Shown in pieces: positions 53,183 to 62,235 of a DNA stretch of 64,000 bases; position 1 is the first letter of the stretch, and each line of letters begins with the position of its first letter. Position numbers and translations under genes: made by a program. Origin of the DNA: Chitinophaga niabensis (GTDB lineage: Bacteria > Bacteroidota > Bacteroidia > Chitinophagales > Chitinophagaceae); NCBI RefSeq assembly GCF_039545795.1, contig NZ_CP154260.1, positions 191,001 through 255,000 on the forward strand. The letters are read 5' to 3'. The notes beneath the pieces were generated by a model. That model saw nothing but the letters and a program-made list of their open reading frames with translations, made no database searches and had not been told where the DNA came from.

Positions 53183-53749
53183 ATGTTTATTGAACCTTCT
53201 CTTACGGGAGGCCGAAGAGGGTGGATCGAAGTGATATGTGGATCAATGTTTTCCGGTAAAACAGAAGAGTTGATACGCAGGATGAAACGTGCCCGGATCG
53301 CTAATCTCTCTCTGGAAATTTTCAAGCCGGCAATGGATACCCGGTACGATGAAATGAACATTGTTTCCCATGATGAATCAAAGATCTTATCTACGCCTGT
53401 GGATAGTTCCCAACAGATCCTGCTTTTAGGGCAGGGGATGGACGTAGTGGGGATTGACGAAGCGCAGTTCTTTGATGCAGAGCTGCCCAACGTATGTGAT
53501 CAGCTGGCCCTCAGCGGTATCCGTGTGATCGTTGCAGGCCTTGATATGAACTTCCAGGGAGAGCCGTTTGGCCCTATTCCCAACCTTTTAGCCAAAGCGG
53601 ATTATATCACCAAGCTGCATGCCATCTGCGTGGTATGCGGCAACATTGCTACCTTCTCCTATCGGAAAAGCACCAGTACACATACGATATTACTGGGGGA
53701 GAAAGATTTATACGAACCCCGGTGCCGGCATTGTTTTTATAATAAATAG
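53183..53749 (+). CDS. tdk: Thymidine kinase
   Basis: The product has 188 residues. The phosphate-binding loop is [30 protein letters not shown] is the Walker B-like motif, [14 protein letters not shown] the lasso region, and two Cys pairs (CVVC and CRHC) bind the structural zinc. It phosphorylates thymidine in salvage. It is convergent with the GtrA gene with five bases between them. Confidence 0.96.
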   Translation: MFIEPSLTGGRRGWIEVICGSMFSGKTEELIRRMKRARIANLSLEIFKPAMDTRYDEMNIVSHDESKILSTPVDSSQQILLLGQGMDVVGIDEAQFFDAELPNVCDQLALSGIRVIVAGLDMNFQGEPFGPIPNLLAKADYITKLHAICVVCGNIATFSYRKSTSTHTILLGEKDLYEPRCRHCFYNK

Positions 53750-53754
53750 ATTAA

Positions 53755-54234
53755 TTAGTCCTGCACCTTCACTTTAAAGGTGAACTTCTTTTGTGTGAAG
53801 TAGCTGAAACAAACCACCAGGATGGTAGTGAGGATCTTTGCAATGGTAGGGTAGAAGTGGCATACCTCCACAAAGAATTTTATGAATACCAGGTTGAACA
53901 GGAAGCAGATAGCTACCAGCAAAAAGTAACGAACCAGCTGTACCCTGCCTCTGAGATTGGATTCTGAGAATACAATGTATTTATTCAACAGGAAGCCGGT
54001 AGGGAAAGTGATCACAAAAGCCATGAGAAAGGCAGCAATATGCGCACTGATGGTGAAAAATGGTAAATGTACCATTTCCTTGTGCAGGATAAAGTTGAAG
54101 CTGATGAAATACAGCAGGATGTCCATAGCCGTATTTCCACCCCCGCAAACGATGTAACGGAAAGTTTGAAAAGGCATCACCTTTGCAAAAGGTTGATAGA
54201 AAAATGCCAGAATATCCAGGATCAATTGCTTCAT
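53755..54234 (-). CDS. GtrA family membrane protein
   Basis: The product has about 159 residues with four membrane helices, the second-last containing FLLVAICFLFNLVFIKFF. The N-terminal FRYIVCGGGNTAMDILLYF is the GtrA/DPMS family opening. Members often move lipid-linked sugars in cell-surface polysaccharide synthesis. The ATG at 54234 is used; the promoter box (TAGTTTTG, 54244-54251) covers the other candidate. Confidence 0.9.
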   Translation of the reverse strand: MKQLILDILAFFYQPFAKVMPFQTFRYIVCGGGNTAMDILLYFISFNFILHKEMVHLPFFTISAHIAAFLMAFVITFPTGFLLNKYIVFSESNLRGRVQLVRYFLLVAICFLFNLVFIKFFVEVCHFYPTIAKILTTILVVCFSYFTQKKFTFKVKVQD

Positions 54235-54243
54235 AAAACGCCG

Positions 54244-54251
54244 CAAAACTA
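54244..54251 (-). promoter_or_regulatory. TAGTTTTG -7 box of the GtrA gene
   Basis: On the minus strand the octamer fits TAnnTTTG and ends nine bases before the start codon, giving a very short leader. Confidence 0.5.
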
Positions 54252-54313
54252 CGAATCAAATGCTAATAAAGCATAATGCAGGTGGATTTTAACATTCATT
54301 TGATAGCATGCGG

Positions 54314-55804
54314 CTATCGTAAAGTCCTGCGCTGTTTCCATTGAGACGTTTCTCCATTGGCTGTAACAGGCGCTGCCTGTGAAGGTTTTACTGTAGATAT
54401 CCACAATTGCGAAGCCAGGATGGCTGCGGCTTTGGCGGCATCATCATCTTGCTGTTCCAGCGCTGCTGCTGTGAAATATTTACCAATGAAATTCGTGTCG
54501 AAATTACCGGCAATAAAAGGAACTTGCTGTAATGCCCATTTGCCGAAAGGAAGTGTTGTTTTAATTCCCGTCACCTGGTACTCGTCTATTGCCCGCAGCA
54601 AACGTTCCCTTGCTTCTTCGCGGTTTGCGCCCCAGGCAATCAGTTTAGCGATCATGGGATCATAATAGATAGGAATATCCATGCCCTGTTCATACCCGTC
54701 ATCCACTCTAACACCATATCCCTGCGGGCGGATATAGGTTTCCAGTTTGCCGGTATCCGGTAAGAAATTATTGGCAGGGTCTTCTGCACAGATGCGCAGT
54801 TCAATAGCATGCCCGTTGATCTGTAATTCTTCCTGTGTAAAAGGGAGTTTACCTCCATCGGCGATCCTGATCTGTTCTTTCACAAGATCAAGCCCTGTGA
54901 TCATTTCTGTTACAGGATGTTCTACCTGCAGGCGGGTATTCATTTCAAGGAAGTAAAAGTTCAACTGCTCATCCACCAGGAATTCCACTGTGCCTGCTCC
55001 ATAATAATTACAGGCGCGGGCAACATCCACTGCGCATTTGCCCATCGCAGAACGGATAGCAGGGGTCAGGCATGAAGATGGGGCTTCTTCAATCAGTTTC
55101 TGATGGCGCCGCTGAATGGAACATTCTCTTTCAAAGAGGTACACACAATTGCCATGTTTATCTCCCAGCACCTGTATTTCTATATGACGTGGTGCACCTA
55201 CATATTTCTCTATAAAAACCGCATCGTCTCCAAAAGCATTCAGGGCTTCACTTTTAGCAAGACGGATCTGCTCTTCCAGCTCACTTTCCTGCTGCACAAC
55301 CCGCATACCCTTTCCTCCGCCGCCGGCAGAAGCTTTAATGAGAATGGGGAACCCGGTTTTCTTCACTACTTCTTTTGCTTCTTCCACACTCCGGAGAGGT
55401 GTTTCCGTGCCTGGTACCATGGGTACCCCAAAACTTTGCGCGGCTTGTTTAGCGGCCAGTTTACTACCCATCACTTCAATGGAAGCAGCAGAAGGACCTA
55501 TGAAGATGAGGCCCGCCTCAGTTACTTTCTGCGCAAACTTCGCGTTCTCACTCAGGAAGCCATATCCCGGATGAATAGCGTCCGCACCTGTTTGCTGCGC
55601 AACTGCAATGATCTTGTCGCCCAGTAAATAGCTTTGGCTGGAAGGGGCCGGCCCTATACAAACAGCTTCGTCCGCATATTGCACAAAAGGCATGGTACGG
55701 TCTGCTTCCGAAAAAACAGCTACCGTGGCTATACCCATTTCCCTGGCTGAACGCATTACCCGCAGGGCTATTTCCCCACGGTTGGCTACTACAATCTTTT
55801 TCAT
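54314..55804 (-). CDS. accC: Biotin carboxylase subunit of an acyl-CoA carboxylase
   Basis: The product has about 496 residues. It opens with KKIVVANRGEIALRVMRSA, the biotin carboxylase signature, then DAIHPGYGFLSEN, the ATP-grasp loop SAGGGGKGMRVV and FLEMNTRLQVEHPVTEM. It carboxylates biotin on a carrier protein using bicarbonate and ATP. No biotin carrier or carboxyltransferase gene is next to it, so it may serve acetyl-CoA or another acyl-CoA carboxylase. The start at 55804 matches family N-termini; earlier in-frame starts add 36 unconserved residues. Confidence 0.93.
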   Translation of the reverse strand: MKKIVVANRGEIALRVMRSAREMGIATVAVFSEADRTMPFVQYADEAVCIGPAPSSQSYLLGDKIIAVAQQTGADAIHPGYGFLSENAKFAQKVTEAGLIFIGPSAASIEVMGSKLAAKQAAQSFGVPMVPGTETPLRSVEEAKEVVKKTGFPILIKASAGGGGKGMRVVQQESELEEQIRLAKSEALNAFGDDAVFIEKYVGAPRHIEIQVLGDKHGNCVYLFERECSIQRRHQKLIEEAPSSCLTPAIRSAMGKCAVDVARACNYYGAGTVEFLVDEQLNFYFLEMNTRLQVEHPVTEMITGLDLVKEQIRIADGGKLPFTQEELQINGHAIELRICAEDPANNFLPDTGKLETYIRPQGYGVRVDDGYEQGMDIPIYYDPMIAKLIAWGANREEARERLLRAIDEYQVTGIKTTLPFGKWALQQVPFIAGNFDTNFIGKYFTAAALEQQDDDAAKAAAILASQLWISTVKPSQAAPVTANGETSQWKQRRTLR

Positions 55805-55847
55805 CCGGTTGTTTTTGAATAAGGGGCTAAAGTTAATGGATTTAGAA

Positions 55848-55881
55848 TTGTGATGCGGGGCAGCCGGTTTTATTATCTTTG
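55848..55881 (+). promoter_or_regulatory. Promoter of ccmB
   Basis: TTG at 55848 and TATCTTTG at 55874-55881 are 23 bases apart, the long end of the normal range. The box ends five bases before the GTG at 55887, so the mRNA should be leaderless. Confidence 0.55.
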
Positions 55882-55886
55882 CCCCC

Positions 55887-56549
55887 GTGAAAAGTCCTCT
55901 TTCCCAGATCATCGCCCTCGTAAAAAAAGACCTGCTGCTGGAATGGCGTCAGCGGCATGCGCTGTTTGGCATCCTGCTCTATGTGTTCTCCACCGTTTTT
56001 GTGATCAACCTCATGGTGAAGGAACCGGAAGATACCATCTGGAATGCCATGTTCTGGGTGGTGCAGCTTTTTGTTTGTGTGAATGCGGTGGCTAAAAGCT
56101 TTCTCCAGGAGAACAAAGGCCGTTTATTGTATTTCTATTCGTTGGTTCATCCCCGTTACTTTATTGCTGCAAAACTGATCTATAACGTTCTGCTGATGAT
56201 CTTGTTCAGCGGGGTTTCCCTGCTCTGCTGCATCCTCTTCCTCGGTAACCCGCTCATTCACCCATTGTATTTCCTGGGGGTGGTATTGCTGGGCGGGATC
56301 AGTTTGTCCCTTCTTTTTACCATGCTGGCAGCCATTGCCGCACAGGCCAGCCAGAATGCAGCGCTCATGGCCATCATGGGTTTTCCCCTGGTAATGCCCA
56401 TCCTGATGCTGTTAACCGGTATTTCGCAGAGTGCTTTTGCTCCTGTAGTACAACCCGGCCTGCCGGGCATGTTTGCTTTACTGGCAGGAATGGATGTACT
56501 GGTCATTGCCCTGGCACTGATCTTATTTCCTTATCTCTGGAAGGAATAA
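55887..56549 (+). CDS. ccmB: Heme exporter protein CcmB
   Basis: The product has 220 residues and starts with GTG. It has six hydrophobic helices, with VKKDLLLEWRQRHALFGILLYV at the N-terminus split as the family signature (DLLLEWR). Members are the membrane part of the CcmAB exporter in cytochrome c maturation system I. ccmA is not in the window. ccmC follows after 145 bases with a terminator-like hairpin and its own promoter between. Confidence 0.9.
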   Translation: MKSPLSQIIALVKKDLLLEWRQRHALFGILLYVFSTVFVINLMVKEPEDTIWNAMFWVVQLFVCVNAVAKSFLQENKGRLLYFYSLVHPRYFIAAKLIYNVLLMILFSGVSLLCCILFLGNPLIHPLYFLGVVLLGGISLSLLFTMLAAIAAQASQNAALMAIMGFPLVMPILMLLTGISQSAFAPVVQPGLPGMFALLAGMDVLVIALALILFPYLWKE

Positions 56550-56566
56550 TCCATACGTTTTTTAAC

Positions 56567-56594
56567 AAAAACCTCCCTATGGTAAAGGTTTTTT
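56567..56594 (+). terminator. Weak terminator after ccmB
   Basis: AAAAACCT and AGGTTTTT pair around an 11-base loop and end in T residues. The stem is AT-rich, so partial read-through to ccmC is possible. Confidence 0.5.
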
Positions 56595-56640
56595 AAGGAT
56601 TTGCAGGGCTTTTGCAGGTTCATTAAAATACGTAAATAGC

Positions 56641-56671
56641 TTTGCCGTTACCTTTAAAACGTGTAGGTTTG
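56641..56671 (+). promoter_or_regulatory. Promoter of ccmC
   Basis: TTTG at 56641-56644 and TAGGTTTG at 56664-56671 are 19 bases apart, the textbook spacing, 23 bases before the ATG. Confidence 0.7.
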
Positions 56672-56694
56672 CCCCCACATATTGTATTAGAACA

Positions 56695-57360
56695 ATGGCA
56701 AAGCATTGGTGGAAAATCTTGAGTGTAGTGATCCTACTATACGTAATCATAGGTGGTTTTATGGTAAAAGTACCGGTGATCGGTAATAATCAGCAGGCTG
56801 CCCGGAGCATCTTCTTTCACTTACCTATGTGGATGAGCATGTATACTCTCTTCACCATTTCTGTGGTGAATTCCGTCTGGTACCTCGCTACAAATGATCT
56901 TCGCCGGGATGTCCGTGCTTCCAGTGCCGGCAGTGTTGGGGTACTGTTTGGCGTGATGGGCTTTTTTACCGGCATGCTGTGGGCCACTTATACCTGGGGC
57001 GGCACGCTCGTGAATGATCCCAAACAAATGACCACTGCCATCGCGCTGACCATCTACATGGCTTACCTCGTATTGCGGCTGTCTTTTACAGATCTGGATA
57101 AAAGAGCACGCGTTTCCGCTATCTTCAACGTATTTGCATTCGCTTTACTGATTCCGCTCACTTATATTATTCCCCGGATGGTGGAATCCCTCCATCCAGG
57201 TAGCGCCAGCAGCCCGGGCTTCAGTTCCCAGGATACTGCCGGCACCATCAAAATGGTACTCTGGCCTGCATTCATCGGATGGACCTTACTGGGCATCTGG
57301 ATCTACACCCTGCGGGCACGTTATAAAAGATTAGTATTAAAAAATATTCTCCATGGCTAA
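56695..57360 (+). CDS. ccmC: Cytochrome c biogenesis protein CcmC
   Basis: The product has 221 residues with six membrane helices. FFHLPMWMSM carries a heme-ligand His, and MLWATYTWGGTLVNDPKQM is the tryptophan-rich WWD-type loop that holds heme in the periplasm. TEM-like later segments include a second His in SLHPGS. It loads heme onto the chaperone CcmE. The next small gene overlaps its end by eight bases. Confidence 0.92.
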   Translation: MAKHWWKILSVVILLYVIIGGFMVKVPVIGNNQQAARSIFFHLPMWMSMYTLFTISVVNSVWYLATNDLRRDVRASSAGSVGVLFGVMGFFTGMLWATYTWGGTLVNDPKQMTTAIALTIYMAYLVLRLSFTDLDKRARVSAIFNVFAFALLIPLTYIIPRMVESLHPGSASSPGFSSQDTAGTIKMVLWPAFIGWTLLGIWIYTLRARYKRLVLKNILHG

Positions 57361-57580
57361 AAAGCTTAGCTATCTGCTTCTTTGCATGATATTATCATTC
57401 ACCACTGCCATTGCGCAAACGGTGGATCAACAAGACACGGAAACCGGTCCCATAAATGAGTTCTTCCGCAGTGATAACAAAATTTACGTGGCAGTGGGCA
57501 TCCTGGTTATCATATTCACCTGTATCATCGTATACCTTGTAAGGCTGGACCGTAGGATCGGCAAGCTGGAAAAAGAATAA
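57353..57580 (+). CDS. CcmD-like small membrane protein
   Basis: The product has 75 residues: a signal-like N-terminus ending TAIAQT, a short linker, and one membrane helix (IYVAVGILVIIFTCIIVYLV) followed by the basic RLDRRIGKLEKE, as in CcmD, which binds the CcmC-CcmE complex. It begins eight bases before the ccmC stop codon and is probably translated by coupling. Confidence 0.82.
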   Translation: MAKKLSYLLLCMILSFTTAIAQTVDQQDTETGPINEFFRSDNKIYVAVGILVIIFTCIIVYLVRLDRRIGKLEKE

Positions 57581-57648
57581 CATATCAATTATCAGTTAGG
57601 AACCCTGCATCGTACAACACCAAAACAATATACATAAAACCGTTTTTT

Positions 57649-59085
57649 ATGGCTAAAGCTAAAGCGCTGGCGCAAGAACAGCATTATAACTTTTTCCACA
57701 GCGTGGAACAAAGTTTCGACAAGGCTGCGCAGTTCACCAAATGGGAAAAGGGGATACTGGAGCAGATCAAAGCCTGTAATGCTGTGTATCGTATTAAATT
57801 CCCTGTGAGAGTGGGAAATAGTATTGACGTAATTGAAGCTTACAGGGTACAACACTCGCATCACAAACTGCCCTGTAAAGGAGGTATCCGTTTCAGTGAT
57901 GAAGTGAACCAGGATGAAGTAATGGCCCTCGCCGCCCTGATGACCTACAAATGTGCTATCGTGAACGTTCCTTTTGGCGGTGCCAAAGGAGGTATCAAGA
58001 TCAATCCCCGCAACTATACCCCTTTTCAGCTGGAAAACATTACCCGCCGTTACACTGCTGAACTGGTAAAAAAGAACTTTATAGGCCCCGGCATTGACGT
58101 ACCTGCTCCTGACTACGGAACAGGCGAACGCGAAATGAGCTGGATCCTGGATACATACATGAGCCTTCGCCCCGGAGAGATTGACGGTTATGGTTGTGTA
58201 ACCGGTAAACCTGTTTCCCAGGGTGGCGTTCGCGGCCGTACGGAAGCTACCGGCCTTGGTGTATTTTATGGTCTTCGTGAATTATGTAATGTAAAAGAGG
58301 ACATGAAACGCCTTGGACTGGAACCCGGCATTGAAGGTAAAAAAGTTGTAGTGCAGGGGATGGGTAATGTGGGATACCACGCTGCCAAATATTTCCATGA
58401 AGCAGGTGCCAAAGTGATCTGCCTGATAGAATGGGATGGCGCCATCTTCAATCCTAAGGGACTGAACCCGGATGCAGTATTGAAACATCGTAAAGAAACA
58501 GGTTCTATCGTTGGTTTCCCCGATGCTAAAAGCCTGAAGAAAAACACAGATGGATTAGAACTGGAATGCGATATCCTCATTCCCGCAGCACTGGAGAATG
58601 TGATCCACGCCGGCAATGCGCCAAAGATCAAAGCTAAGATCATCGGCGAAGCTGCTAACGGCCCCCTCACTCCTGAAGCAGATGAGATCCTCGCTAAAAA
58701 AGGGGTGATCGTTGTACCGGATATGTTCCTCAACGCAGGAGGTGTTACCGTTTCTTACTTTGAGTGGCTGAAAAACCTGAGCCATGTTCGTTATGGCCGT
58801 TTGGGTAAGCGCTTCGATGAGAACATGAACATTCACATCCTGGGGCAGATAGAAGAACTGACCGGTAAAAAGGTATCAGAAAAAGAAAGGAAATTCATTG
58901 CACATGGTGCAGATGAAGTAGACCTGGTATATTCCGGCCTGGAAGAAACCATGCACACTGCTTTGCATGAAGTACGTGAGAAATTTATGGAACATAAAAA
59001 GATCAGGGACATGCGTTCCGCAGCTTATGTATGTGCTATCGATAAAGTAGGCGCAGCATATGAGCAGCTGGGTATTTTCCCATAA
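57649..59085 (+). CDS. Glu/Leu/Phe/Val family dehydrogenase (glutamate dehydrogenase type)
   Basis: The product has 478 residues. LPCKGGIRFSDEVNQDEVMALA contains the catalytic Lys region, split as KGGIRF; VNVPFGGAKGGI is the substrate loop; VVVQGMGNVGYHAAKY the NAD(P) motif; and VPDMFLNAGGVTVSYFEW the C-terminal signature. The length and the K-G-G motif favour glutamate dehydrogenase, which links amino-acid and 2-oxoglutarate metabolism. It is monocistronic and ends in a strong terminator. Confidence 0.93.
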   Translation: MAKAKALAQEQHYNFFHSVEQSFDKAAQFTKWEKGILEQIKACNAVYRIKFPVRVGNSIDVIEAYRVQHSHHKLPCKGGIRFSDEVNQDEVMALAALMTYKCAIVNVPFGGAKGGIKINPRNYTPFQLENITRRYTAELVKKNFIGPGIDVPAPDYGTGEREMSWILDTYMSLRPGEIDGYGCVTGKPVSQGGVRGRTEATGLGVFYGLRELCNVKEDMKRLGLEPGIEGKKVVVQGMGNVGYHAAKYFHEAGAKVICLIEWDGAIFNPKGLNPDAVLKHRKETGSIVGFPDAKSLKKNTDGLELECDILIPAALENVIHAGNAPKIKAKIIGEAANGPLTPEADEILAKKGVIVVPDMFLNAGGVTVSYFEWLKNLSHVRYGRLGKRFDENMNIHILGQIEELTGKKVSEKERKFIAHGADEVDLVYSGLEETMHTALHEVREKFMEHKKIRDMRSAAYVCAIDKVGAAYEQLGIFP

Positions 59086-59106
59086 GGATCATAAGGATAT
59101 TTTCGG

Positions 59107-59140
59107 TGGGGCCGGCCTTTTGGGTCGGCCCCATTTTTTT
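59107..59140 (+). terminator. Terminator after the dehydrogenase gene
   Basis: TGGGGCCG and CGGCCCCA form the stem, with a closing G-T wobble, followed by seven T. The T-tract runs into the stop codon of the opposing HsdR-N gene at 59139. Confidence 0.9.
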
Positions 59141-59603
59141 ATGCAGGAGGCGTAGCCACATCCGGATATTTCGGCAACGCATTTTCGAACACCCAATTCC
59201 CAGCTTCTGCATTCAGTCTGCAGCACCAGGTATTACTGCCATTGGTGATCACCAGGTAAGGTACAGGCAATGCCATATTGTATCTTACGATCTGTTCCAG
59301 CACAGGCATACCCAATGGAACACCCATCTCCTTACATTCCACAATCATCCAGGGAACAGCTTCCCGGCTGTAAATAACAATATCACAGCGTTTACGCAAT
59401 TCCCCCAGGTGCATTTCCTTTTCTATGCTCATGAGTGCGCCGGGATACTCCAGGCTTTTCACGAGGTAGTTCAGGAAATTCTGACGTACCCATTCTTCAG
59501 GGGTTAGTACCACATATTTTTTTCGGAAAGGGTCAAAGATCATTTCTTGCCCGTTGGTAGCCTGAATGCGAAAATCCGGGGGAGGGAACTGGATGTTGAT
59601 CAT
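59139..59603 (-). CDS. HsdR N-terminal domain protein (endonuclease-like fold)
   Basis: The product has 154 residues. It matches the type I restriction HSDR_N_2 family: TPEEWVRQNFLNYLVKSL, then a PD-(D/E)xK-like core with KRCDIVIYSREA and WMIVECKEM, where Asp, Glu and Lys are present. LVITNGSNTWCCRL follows. The small single-domain form is conserved in Bacteroidota genomes without hsdM or hsdS beside it, and none is here, so it is not a restriction system. A nuclease or DNA-binding role is inferred from the fold only. Confidence 0.82.
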   Translation of the reverse strand: MINIQFPPPDFRIQATNGQEMIFDPFRKKYVVLTPEEWVRQNFLNYLVKSLEYPGALMSIEKEMHLGELRKRCDIVIYSREAVPWMIVECKEMGVPLGMPVLEQIVRYNMALPVPYLVITNGSNTWCCRLNAEAGNWVFENALPKYPDVATPPA

Positions 59604-59669
59604 GTTGTAAAACTAGGGAATCGTGGCTGTTTCGGGAAAAAACATTACATTCATTTGTCAAAAAAAGCT

Positions 59670-60440
59670 ATGAAGACGAAAGAAGAAATAGTAGCTAATT
59701 GGCTTCCCCGTTATACAGGAGAGAAGCTGGAGAACTTCGGCTCTCATATCCTCCTGACTAACTTTTCCAATTATGTGTCGATGTTTGCCAAGGAGCACAA
59801 CGCGAAGGTTGTTGGAGTGGACAGGCCCATGCAATGTTGTACGGCGGGAGATATCTCTATTATAAATTTCGGAATGGGAAGTCCGGGAGCAGCCACTGTG
59901 ATGGACCTGCTGAGTGCTATCTCTCCCAAAGCCGTATTGTTCCTAGGTAAATGCGGGGGCTTGAAAAAGAAGAACAGTATTGGCGACCTGATCCTGCCTA
60001 TTGCGGCCATCCGGGGAGAAGGTACCTCTAATGATTATTTTCCACCGGAAGTACCTGCTTTGCCAGCCTTTGCTTTGCAGAAGGCCATCTCTACCACCAT
60101 CAGGGAACTGGGTTGCGATTACTGGACAGGCACCTGTTACAGTACCAACCGCCGGGTATGGGAACATGATGCTGAATTCAAGAAATACCTGGAAAAGATC
60201 CGTGCTATGGCCATAGACATGGAAACCGCCACCATCTTTTCAGTAGGTTTTTATAATAAGATCCCTACCGGAGCATTACTGCTCGTTTCTGATTCACCCA
60301 TGGTACCTGAAGGTGTGAAAACAGAGGAAAGCGATAAGAAAGTGACCTCCGAATTTGTAGAAAGGCATTTAAGAGTGGGAATTGATTCCCTGCAAAACCT
60401 GATCAATAATCACCAGACCGTTAAACACCTCCTCTTTTGA
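59670..60440 (+). CDS. AMP nucleosidase
   Basis: The product has 256 residues and resembles the nucleoside phosphorylase fold of AMP nucleosidases: ISIINFGMGSPGAATVMDLL, VLFLGKCGGLKK, and MAIDMETATIFSVGFY with the ribose-contacting Glu. It lacks the N-terminal extension of E. coli Amn, as is common in Bacteroidota. It would split AMP into adenine and ribose 5-phosphate, lowering AMP. The next gene begins at a TTG sharing four bases (TTGA) with its stop codon, so the pair is coupled. Confidence 0.87.
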   Translation: MKTKEEIVANWLPRYTGEKLENFGSHILLTNFSNYVSMFAKEHNAKVVGVDRPMQCCTAGDISIINFGMGSPGAATVMDLLSAISPKAVLFLGKCGGLKKKNSIGDLILPIAAIRGEGTSNDYFPPEVPALPAFALQKAISTTIRELGCDYWTGTCYSTNRRVWEHDAEFKKYLEKIRAMAIDMETATIFSVGFYNKIPTGALLLVSDSPMVPEGVKTEESDKKVTSEFVERHLRVGIDSLQNLINNHQTVKHLLF

Positions 60441-62167
60441 GTGCAGCACCGCTAGTATCGCTCCAGGATCTTACAGTGACCTTTAATACCGTTACTGCTG
60501 TTAAAGGTATTTCCCTGGATATTCAGCCAGGAGAAATTGTAGGGATCGTTGGAGAGTCCGGCTCCGGGAAATCTGTTACGGCGCTCAGCCTGATGAGATT
60601 GGTTGAGGCAACCTCCCTGAGTGGAAAGATCATTTACACCGCGCCAGAAAAGGCTCCTGTTGACCTGTTAAGTCTGAGCCCTGCACAGATGCGTAGTTTC
60701 AGGGGCAGCGAAATAGCCATGATCTTCCAGGAACCCATGACTTCCCTGAACCCATTGCATACCTGCGGAAACCAGGTAGCCGAAGCTATTTCCCTGCACA
60801 AAAAAATACCCGGAAAGCAAGCCCGCCAACAGGTGCTCAGCCTGTTTGAAAAAGTACGGATCCCCGATCCGGACCTGGCTTTTGATAAATATCCCCATGA
60901 ATTGTCCGGCGGCCAGAAACAAAGAGTGATGATAGCCATGGCCATCAGCTGTGGCCCCCGTTTGCTGATAGCAGACGAACCCACCACCGCTTTGGACGTA
61001 ACCGTACAGAAAACCATCCTGGCCCTGCTGAAAGAACTCCAGCAGGAAATGGGCATGAGCGTAGTTTTTATCACACATGATCTGGGAGTGATCGCTGAGA
61101 TCGCTTCCCGCGTAGCTGTAATGTATAAAGGGAAGATCGTAGAGGAAGGCCCTGTGGCTGAGATCTTCCATCATCCTCAGCATCCCTACACCAAAGGTTT
61201 ACTGGCCTGCCGTCCGCCATTGGAAAAACGGCTCCGCCGTTTGCCCGTAGTGCGGGACTTTATGGAAATAGATGCAGATGGCGGCCTTAAGGAAAAAGCT
61301 GCGGACGTTAGTGCTTTTGTGCAGGCCCTGGAACTTCCGGAAACAGAAATGCTGGCCAGGGAACAAATGCTGGCAACAAGGCCACCCTTATTGAAAGTGG
61401 AAGGCCTGAGCACCTGGTTCCCCAAAAAGCGGAGCTTCCTGGGAAAAGTGGGCGGGTGGACAAAAGCTGTGGATAATGTAAGCTTTGAAGTGCGGGAAGG
61501 AGAAACACTCGGACTGGTAGGAGAATCCGGTTGCGGGAAAACAACATTGAGCAGAACGCTTCTCCGGCTGATAGAACCAACCGGCGGAAGCATTTATTAT
61601 AAAGGCAGGGACCTGAGGAGTTTGTCTCCCCGGGAAATGTGCGATATGCGGAAGCACATCCAGCTGATCTTCCAGGATCCCTATTCCTCCTTAAATCCGC
61701 GGATCACGGTAGGCCGGGCCATCCAGGAACCCATGAAAGTGCATGGTTTGTATGGGAATGATGCCGCCCGGAAGGAAAAAGTACTGGAACTACTGGAAAA
61801 GGTGAACCTGCTGCCGGAGCATTACGACCGTTACCCACATGAGTTTTCCGGAGGGCAACGCCAGCGGATAGTGATTGCCCGGGCATTAGCGCTTAATCCT
61901 GAATTTATTATCTGTGACGAATCCGTTTCCGCACTGGACGTGAGTGTTCAGGCCCAGGTGCTCAATCTGCTGATGCAATTACAGCAGGAATTCAATTTCA
62001 CCTATATATTTATCTCCCATAACCTTTCTGTGGTACACTTTATGAGTGACAGGATGATGGTGATGAATAAGGGGAAAATTGAGGAAATGGGGCAAGCAAG
62101 GCAGGTATATCATCATCCGGCCTCGGAATATACCCGCCATTTAATAGCGGCTATTCCCGGCAAATAG
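60437..62167 (+). CDS. Fused two-ATPase oligopeptide-type ABC transporter protein
   Basis: The product has 576 residues and two complete ATPase halves. The first has GESGSGKSV at about 39, signature [14 protein letters not shown] at 156 and [12 protein letters not shown] at 177. The second has GESGCGKTT at about 363, then [16 protein letters not shown] and [12 protein letters not shown]. Each half ends with the oligopeptide-type tail ([22 protein letters not shown]). This is the DppD-DppF fusion found in YejF/GsiA-type importers. The permease and binding protein are not adjacent. The start is TTG at 60437, overlapping the previous stop codon. Confidence 0.92.
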   Translation: MSAAPLVSLQDLTVTFNTVTAVKGISLDIQPGEIVGIVGESGSGKSVTALSLMRLVEATSLSGKIIYTAPEKAPVDLLSLSPAQMRSFRGSEIAMIFQEPMTSLNPLHTCGNQVAEAISLHKKIPGKQARQQVLSLFEKVRIPDPDLAFDKYPHELSGGQKQRVMIAMAISCGPRLLIADEPTTALDVTVQKTILALLKELQQEMGMSVVFITHDLGVIAEIASRVAVMYKGKIVEEGPVAEIFHHPQHPYTKGLLACRPPLEKRLRRLPVVRDFMEIDADGGLKEKAADVSAFVQALELPETEMLAREQMLATRPPLLKVEGLSTWFPKKRSFLGKVGGWTKAVDNVSFEVREGETLGLVGESGCGKTTLSRTLLRLIEPTGGSIYYKGRDLRSLSPREMCDMRKHIQLIFQDPYSSLNPRITVGRAIQEPMKVHGLYGNDAARKEKVLELLEKVNLLPEHYDRYPHEFSGGQRQRIVIARALALNPEFIICDESVSALDVSVQAQVLNLLMQLQQEFNFTYIFISHNLSVVHFMSDRMMVMNKGKIEEMGQARQVYHHPASEYTRHLIAAIPGK

Positions 62168-62174
62168 CAATATA

Positions 62175-62206
62175 TTTGAAACAATGCGTTATATTCAGTA
62201 CCTTTG
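62175..62206 (+). promoter_or_regulatory. Promoter of queA
   Basis: TTTG at 62175-62178 and TACCTTTG at 62199-62206 are 20 bases apart, matching the Bacteroidota consensus, with the ATG 29 bases downstream. The first element is itself part of TATATTTG. Confidence 0.72.
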
Positions 62207-62235
62207 CACACTTTAAAATTCATTCATACCGTAAT

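Noticed and set aside
59139..59603. Type I restriction system
   Set aside because: Only the N-terminal nuclease-like domain is present; there is no helicase part, no hsdM and no hsdS.
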